64,000 nt of DNA, from the NCBI RefSeq assembly GCF_014195505.1, contig NZ_JACIBV010000001.1:682001-746000 (forward strand). Direction: 5' to 3'. Of the stretch, positions 60,045-64,000 are shown piece after piece. Source of the stretch: Nonomuraea dietziae. GTDB taxonomy: Bacteria > Actinomycetota > Actinomycetes > Streptosporangiales > Streptosporangiaceae. Below the pieces are notes generated by a model. The model worked only from the letters and a program-made list of their open reading frames with translations, was not told the DNA's origin and ran no database searches. The position numbers and the translations under genes were made by a program. Position 1 is the stretch's first letter; each line of letters starts with the position of its first letter.

Positions 60045-61211
60045 TCAACCCAGCTTCTTCATCCTGACAGCCTGTTTGAGGAAGACGACGCCGTCGATGT
60101 GGCCGAGCTGGGCCGCATCCAGCGGGAAGTAGGCGAAATCGTGGGAGACGCGCGGGGCGGGCTGCGTGACGGCCTCGGCCAGGCGGCGGGCGTCGAGGAG
60201 AGAGTGGTCCCACGGGAGAGTGGACAGCATGCCCTCGACGGTGTCCGGTGCCGGGGCGTCGTCGCCGACCGTGCCGAGGGCCGAGGCCAGGAAGGCGTAC
60301 CGGTCGCCCAGGTGCGTCGCGGTGATCGCCCCTGCGCTCCACCACTCCAGCTGCTGGTCGCCGAGCGGCATGACGCTCTTGTTCCGCTGCAGGTGAAGGT
60401 TGGAGGCGAAGACCAGGGCAGGGCCGTGCTCGGCGACCGCACGCAGGTTGGCGGCCATCATCGCGTCTCGCAGGGCAGACAGCCGGGTCCACCGTTCCGG
60501 GGACGCGTCGGCCATCCAGTAGTGGTAGCGGAGCAGACCGGTCGCGGTGCGCCCGTAGAGTGCCGCCCGCTCCCTGTCCTGCGCGCTCAACCGCGGCGCC
60601 TGCGTGTCGAGCAGCGCCACCAGGTCGTCGGCGATCAGTCGCAGCCGCTGGGCGTCGGCGGACTGGCCGATCGACTGGGACGGGTCCATGGCCGTGGCCT
60701 CGTTCGACCACCGCTCGTCGGGGCCCAGCAGCGTGTCGAGGGTTTCCCTGGTCCAGGGGAGCGGTCCGTCGAGGAGGCCGTGGAGGGCGGTGAGCGCCTC
60801 GCGTGGGCTGGCCGCCCAGTACTCCAGTGGGGCGTCGAACCCGAAGAACCGGAGTTTTTCGTCATGCTCCTCGTTGTAGGCCCGCATCCAGCGCACGAGC
60901 TCGCGGTTGGCCGGTGACGCGCCGAAGGCGTGGCTGAAGCCGCGCTCCATGACGTCATCGAGCGTGTGCGCGCCCGTCGTGAGGTAGTCGTCCACCAGGA
61001 GACCCATGAGACAGTCGCTCTCGATGGCGAACGACCGGTAGCCCTCGTGCTCGACCAGATGCCGGAAGACCTCGTTGCGAATCTCGCCCAGCTCCTCCAC
61101 GAAGTGCCTGGCCTCGCCCAGGCCGAGCAGCAGGGGCTTGGCGGGCAGCGAACGGAGGAAGGCCGAGACACCCGCGCCGTCGAGCGGCCGGGCCGTGTCC
61201 TTGATATCCAT
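60045..61211 (-). CDS. Erythromycin esterase family protein
   Basis: The protein has 388 residues from ATG 61211; no strong ribosome site, and a GTG at 61274 is possible. Family marks: LLLGLGEARHFVEELGEIRN, YRSFAIESDCLMGLLVDDYL, RELVRWMRAYNEEHDEKLRF, FFGFDAPLEYWA, and LVFASNLHLQRNKS. Members hydrolyse macrolide lactones or related esters using metal-independent His/Glu chemistry. It is divergent from a tandem MerR regulator, so substrate-inducible resistance or catabolism is likely. Confidence 0.9.
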   Translation of the reverse strand: MDIKDTARPLDGAGVSAFLRSLPAKPLLLGLGEARHFVEELGEIRNEVFRHLVEHEGYRSFAIESDCLMGLLVDDYLTTGAHTLDDVMERGFSHAFGASPANRELVRWMRAYNEEHDEKLRFFGFDAPLEYWAASPREALTALHGLLDGPLPWTRETLDTLLGPDERWSNEATAMDPSQSIGQSADAQRLRLIADDLVALLDTQAPRLSAQDRERAALYGRTATGLLRYHYWMADASPERWTRLSALRDAMMAANLRAVAEHGPALVFASNLHLQRNKSVMPLGDQQLEWWSAGAITATHLGDRYAFLASALGTVGDDAPAPDTVEGMLSTLPWDHSLLDARRLAEAVTQPAPRVSHDFAYFPLDAAQLGHIDGVVFLKQAVRMKKLG

Positions 61212-61214
61212 GGC

Positions 61215-61232
61215 TTCAACGCTATCGTTGAA
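61215..61232. promoter_or_regulatory. Inverted repeat in the esterase/MerR promoter region
   Basis: TTCAACG-CTAT-CGTTGAA, perfect 7-bp arms, 3 bp upstream of the esterase ATG. Related TGAACCTTC motifs occur at 61230-61238 and 61277-61285. Candidate binding sites for the MerR protein. Confidence 0.55.
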
Positions 61233-61301
61233 CCTTCGGTGTAAACTTTCCCCGGTAAACCCAGTGATCGTCACGATGAACCTTCAATCGGGGATGCATT
61301 C

Positions 61302-61985
61302 ATGAGGCCGGTGGACCTGGCGCGCGAGCACGGCCTGTCCACTCAGGCGATCAGGAACTACGAGGACGCCGGCATCCTGCCCCCGGCCGAACGCACCGTC
61401 CACGGCTACCGCACCTATACGCCGCTGCACGCGCAGGCCCTGCGCGCCTTCCTCGCCCTGGTGCCCGGGCACGGTCACCAGACGGCCACGTCGATCATGC
61501 AGGCGGTCAACCGGGGCGCCACCGAGGACGCGCTGCGGCTCATCGACGAGTGCCACGGCCAGCTCCTCGACGACCGCCGCACCCTGCAGGCCGTCGAAGC
61601 CGCGCTCCGCGATCTGGCGCCCGTGCCGCAGGAGCGCGGCGACACCTTCATCGGCCCCCTGGCCAGGAGGCTCGGCATCCGCCCTGCCACCCTGCGCAAA
61701 TGGGAGAACGCCGGGCTGGTCCGGCCAAGCCGCGATCCGCAGACGGGCTACCGGGTCTACGGCGCGGCCGACGTCCGCGACGTCCGGCTGGTCCACCAGC
61801 TCAGGCGGGGCGGCTACCTGCTGGAGCAGATCGCCCCGCTGATCGCTCAGGTCCGCTCCGCCGGAGGCGTCGCCCCGCTGGAGTCGACCCTGCACGACTG
61901 GCAGGCCCGCCTGTCCGCCCGGGGCCGCGCCATGCTCAAGGGCGCCGCCGACCTGGACGCCTACCTCTGCGCCCGCCAACCCTGA
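61302..61985 (+). CDS. MerR-family (TioE-like) regulator with two MerR DNA-binding domains
   Basis: The protein has 227 residues from ATG 61302. The first MerR HTH is at residues 1-40 (VDLAREHGLSTQAIRNYEDA, HGYRTYTPL). A second full MerR-like HTH is at about 116-175 (IGPLARRLGIRPATLRKWEN, QTGYRVYGAADVRDVRLVHQ), followed by a short C-terminal helix. Two DNA-binding domains in one chain is the TioE pattern. Divergent from the erythromycin-esterase gene, its likely target. Confidence 0.93.
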   Translation: MRPVDLAREHGLSTQAIRNYEDAGILPPAERTVHGYRTYTPLHAQALRAFLALVPGHGHQTATSIMQAVNRGATEDALRLIDECHGQLLDDRRTLQAVEAALRDLAPVPQERGDTFIGPLARRLGIRPATLRKWENAGLVRPSRDPQTGYRVYGAADVRDVRLVHQLRRGGYLLEQIAPLIAQVRSAGGVAPLESTLHDWQARLSARGRAMLKGAADLDAYLCARQP

Positions 61986-62181
61986 GGCCGAGCCACGTCC
62001 ACCCCAGGAAACGGCATGGTTACGGAGGGCAAGGTGACCATCGTCTTCATGCCCGGCCGGCGCTCCTTCCGTGCGCACGGCCCTACCAACCGCCGCTCTT
62101 TCGGTCCATGCGACGAAGCGGCGCGGGGCTCAAGCCCAGCACAATCCGAGGCGACAGCGCCGTTGTGAAGGAGAACGCCCC

Positions 62182-63276
62182 GTGAGCACGTCTCTCGATG
62201 TCCGCCAGATGGTCCGCGACCTGGAAAGGCTCGTCACCTGCGAGTCGCCTTCGCACGACGTCAAGGCCACGATGCGCTGCGCCGACGTCCTCACCGAGAT
62301 CGCCTGGCGCATCACGGGGCGGCGGCCCGAGGTGGTGAGCAGGCAGGACAGGCCGCATCTGCTGTGGCGGTTCGGCGGCAGGACCACGGTGCTGCTGGTC
62401 GGGCATCTGGACACGGTGTGGCCGCTCGGCACGCTCGACCGCTGGCCGTTCGAGGTCGACGGCGATCTGGCCACCGGGCCCGGCAGCTTCGACATGAAGG
62501 CGGGGCTCGTCCAGGCGCTGCACGCGGTCTCCACGCTGACCGACCTGGACGGCGTCACGCTGCTGGTGACCACCGACGAGGAGCTGGGCTCGCCGACCTC
62601 GCGCGCCTGGATCGAGGAGCAGGCCCGCGGCGCCAGGGCGGCGTTCGTCCTGGAGGCCAGCGCGGACGGCGCGCTGAAGGTCCAGCGCAAGGGCGTCTCG
62701 CTCTACGAGGTGATCGTCGGAGGAAGAGCCGCCCACGCGGGGCTGGAGCCGCACAAGGGGGTCAACGCCGCGGTGGAGCTGGCCCACCAGATCCTCGCTG
62801 TCCAGGCGTTCGAGCGGGACGGCACCACGGTCACTCCGACGGTGCTCAGCGGCGGGACGACCACGAACACCGTGCCCGCCCACGCCGGGTTCACCGTGGA
62901 TGTCAGGGCCGAGACCGTCGCCGAGCAGGCGCGGGTGGACGCGGCCTTCGGCGCCCTGCGAGCGCACCTTCCCGGGGCGTCGGTCGAGGTGAAGGGCGGG
63001 CCGAACCGGCCGCCGCTGGAGAGCTCCAGCTCCGCGGAGCTGTTCGCCAGGGCCGTACGGCTGGCACGTCAGCTCGGCCTGCCCGAGCTGCGGGGCGTCG
63101 CGGTCGGCGGCGGCTCCGACGGCAACTTCACCGCCGGCGTCGGCGTGCCCACCCTGGACGGCATGGGCGCGGTGGGAGACCACGCCCATGCCGAGGGCGA
63201 GTACATCGTGATCTCGGCCATGGCCGAGCGCGCCGCCCTGCTGGCCGCCCTGATCGACGACGTCCGCGCGGGCTGA
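62182..63276 (+). CDS. M20-family metallopeptidase (carboxypeptidase G2-like)
   Basis: The protein has 364 residues; GTG 62182 with GAAGGAG at 9 nt. Di-zinc site: LVGHLDTVWP (His, Asp), GSFDMKAG (bridging Asp), TTDEELGS (Glu-Glu), and the C-terminal His in VGDHAHAEGEYI; the lid domain has GRAAHAGLEPHKGVNAAVE and GGTTTNTVPAHAGF. All metal ligands are present, so it should be active, with glutamate or acyl-amino-acid type substrates. No signal peptide. Confidence 0.93.
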   Translation: MSTSLDVRQMVRDLERLVTCESPSHDVKATMRCADVLTEIAWRITGRRPEVVSRQDRPHLLWRFGGRTTVLLVGHLDTVWPLGTLDRWPFEVDGDLATGPGSFDMKAGLVQALHAVSTLTDLDGVTLLVTTDEELGSPTSRAWIEEQARGARAAFVLEASADGALKVQRKGVSLYEVIVGGRAAHAGLEPHKGVNAAVELAHQILAVQAFERDGTTVTPTVLSGGTTTNTVPAHAGFTVDVRAETVAEQARVDAAFGALRAHLPGASVEVKGGPNRPPLESSSSAELFARAVRLARQLGLPELRGVAVGGGSDGNFTAGVGVPTLDGMGAVGDHAHAEGEYIVISAMAERAALLAALIDDVRAG

Positions 63277-63346
63277 GCCCGGCCGATCGCGGGTTCTCGG
63301 GGGCGCCTGCCGACCGTGCGGTGGCCGGGCGCTCACGTAGGCCCGG

Positions 63347-64000
63347 TCAGCTCGGTGACTCCATGACGCTGTCGATCACGCGGTCGATCGCTTCATGCCG
63401 CGGCAGGCCGGCGCCCCGGTGGTAGGCCTTGGCATAGCCGGTGCTGCCGAGCCGGTCCGCCAGGGTGGACACGAGCGAGCTCAGCTCCAGGTCGCCCCGG
63501 TCGAAGGTGCCGCGGATGACCTCGCTCATGCCGAGCGCGGTGGCCGCACCCGCCGGGTCGCCCTCGAGCGACAGCAGCCGGGCCAGGAGCTGGGCGGCCA
63601 GCGGAAGGTCCATGTTCGCCTGTGCCGCCCGGACGGCGCCGGGCAGCATCGCGCGCGCCCGTGTGGTGTCACCGGCAGTGAGGAGGTTCGTCGTCCTGGC
63701 AGGCAGCAGCAGGCTCTCGCTCGTCTCGGCAGGCAGGGACAACGCGCGGGCGACCCTCTCCAGCCGGTCGAGTTCTTGATCGGCTCGGTCGATCTCGCCG
63801 CAGCGGCGGTACAGCTCTGCCGAGCAGGCATGGACCTGGATCTCCAGCATGGGCTGACCGCGCTCCCATGCCGCCTGTTCCGCGCTCTGGAGGTCGTGCC
63901 TGGCTCCCTTCGGATCGCCGGCGCGCATGCGCTGCGTGGCGAGTCCCAGCCGGGATGAGATCTCCTCCTGCCAGGCGAGGCCTGTGCTGATCGAGATGCT
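63347..64000 (-). CDS. AfsR/BTAD-type regulator, C-terminal TPR part; N-terminus outside window
   Basis: The frame is open from the window edge to the stop at 63347 (218 residues). TPR-like helices: MRAGDPKGARHDLQSAEQAA, VHACSAELYRRCGEIDRADQ, LLPARTTNLLTAGDTTRARA, then the AfsR-type tail LGMSEVIRGTFDRGDLELSS and GAGLPRHEAIDRVI. The same tail form (IRGTxDR) ends the complete regulator at 28229-31399. DNA-binding and ATPase domains must lie beyond 64000. Confidence 0.75.
   Translation of the reverse strand, partial: SISISTGLAWQEEISSRLGLATQRMRAGDPKGARHDLQSAEQAAWERGQPMLEIQVHACSAELYRRCGEIDRADQELDRLERVARALSLPAETSESLLLPARTTNLLTAGDTTRARAMLPGAVRAAQANMDLPLAAQLLARLLSLEGDPAGAATALGMSEVIRGTFDRGDLELSSLVSTLADRLGSTGYAKAYHRGAGLPRHEAIDRVIDSVMESPS

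Noticed and set aside
1..64000. tRNA, rRNA, riboswitch or CRISPR array
   Set aside because: No CCA-ending cloverleaf, rRNA-like stretch, conserved riboswitch core or regularly spaced repeat was recognised by eye; a covariance-model scan would be decisive.

Overview
This is a high-GC window with GTG/TTG starts, apparently leaderless genes, LLM/PPOX (F420/FMN) enzymes, AfsR-like regulators, ECF41/ECF42 sigma factors, a CGNR regulator and SARP/BTAD architecture. These point to an actinomycete chromosome, most like the Streptosporangiales (Nonomuraea/Actinomadura type) or Streptomyces; that is inference from gene style. No rRNA, tRNA, CRISPR array, phage or large biosynthetic cluster was seen. 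The content is mostly accessory: many small regulator-plus-enzyme or regulator-plus-transporter pairs, often divergent with a recognisable operator between them.

Layout. 0-10 kb: a serine hydrolase (cut by the window edge), a two-component pair with an internally duplicated kinase converging on its regulator, a LysR/MFS pair, an ECF42-YCII module, an ArsR-SRPBCC unit, a PPOX protein and a PRC-barrel protein. 10.4-21.2 kb is a decay zone: a metallo-hydrolase gene with a frameshift and an IS982-type insertion, integrase, serine-recombinase and Tn3 remnants, and frameshifted flavin reductase, zinc-ribbon, TetR and SDR genes. Intact genes lie between them: DUF899, HxlR/nitroreductase, a RibD-type reductase, VOC, HxlR and a small secreted peptide. 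21.2-25.2 kb: a monooxygenase, then an ABC exporter and two-component operon. 25.2-37.4 kb: FAD monooxygenase/TetR, a secreted beta-trefoil lectin, an AfsR-type giant regulator, a ProC-like protein, quinone reductase/SDR/TetR, a second ECF42-YCII module and a PPOX protein.

37.6-42.6 kb: an amidase, a P450 fragment beside an ECF41 sigma factor, another decay patch (CMD, RibD-type and IS630 remnants), and a secreted zinc-metallopeptidase homologue that has lost its HExxH motif. 42.7-51.4 kb: HSL-type hydrolase/TetR, AraC/sterol desaturase, an LLM oxidoreductase, and an MFS-MarR-flavoprotein unit carrying three copies of one operator. 50.6-64 kb: UlaG-like hydrolase/CGNR regulator, a secreted protein, GlxA-type regulator/beta-propeller protein, TetR-MFS with a 23-bp mirrored repeat over the start, an alpha/beta hydrolase, WYL/RidA, DUF488, erythromycin-esterase/tandem-MerR, an M20 peptidase, and an AfsR-like C-terminus cut by the window edge.

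Most modules look like stand-alone sense-and-respond units for electrophiles, redox-active compounds or drugs. The points most worth following are the kinase with a phosphoacceptor-less second DHp copy, the dead metallopeptidase, the three-operator MarR regulon, the mirrored TetR start, and the 11-7-11 inverted site beside recombinase relics. I do not see a single large undescribed system.
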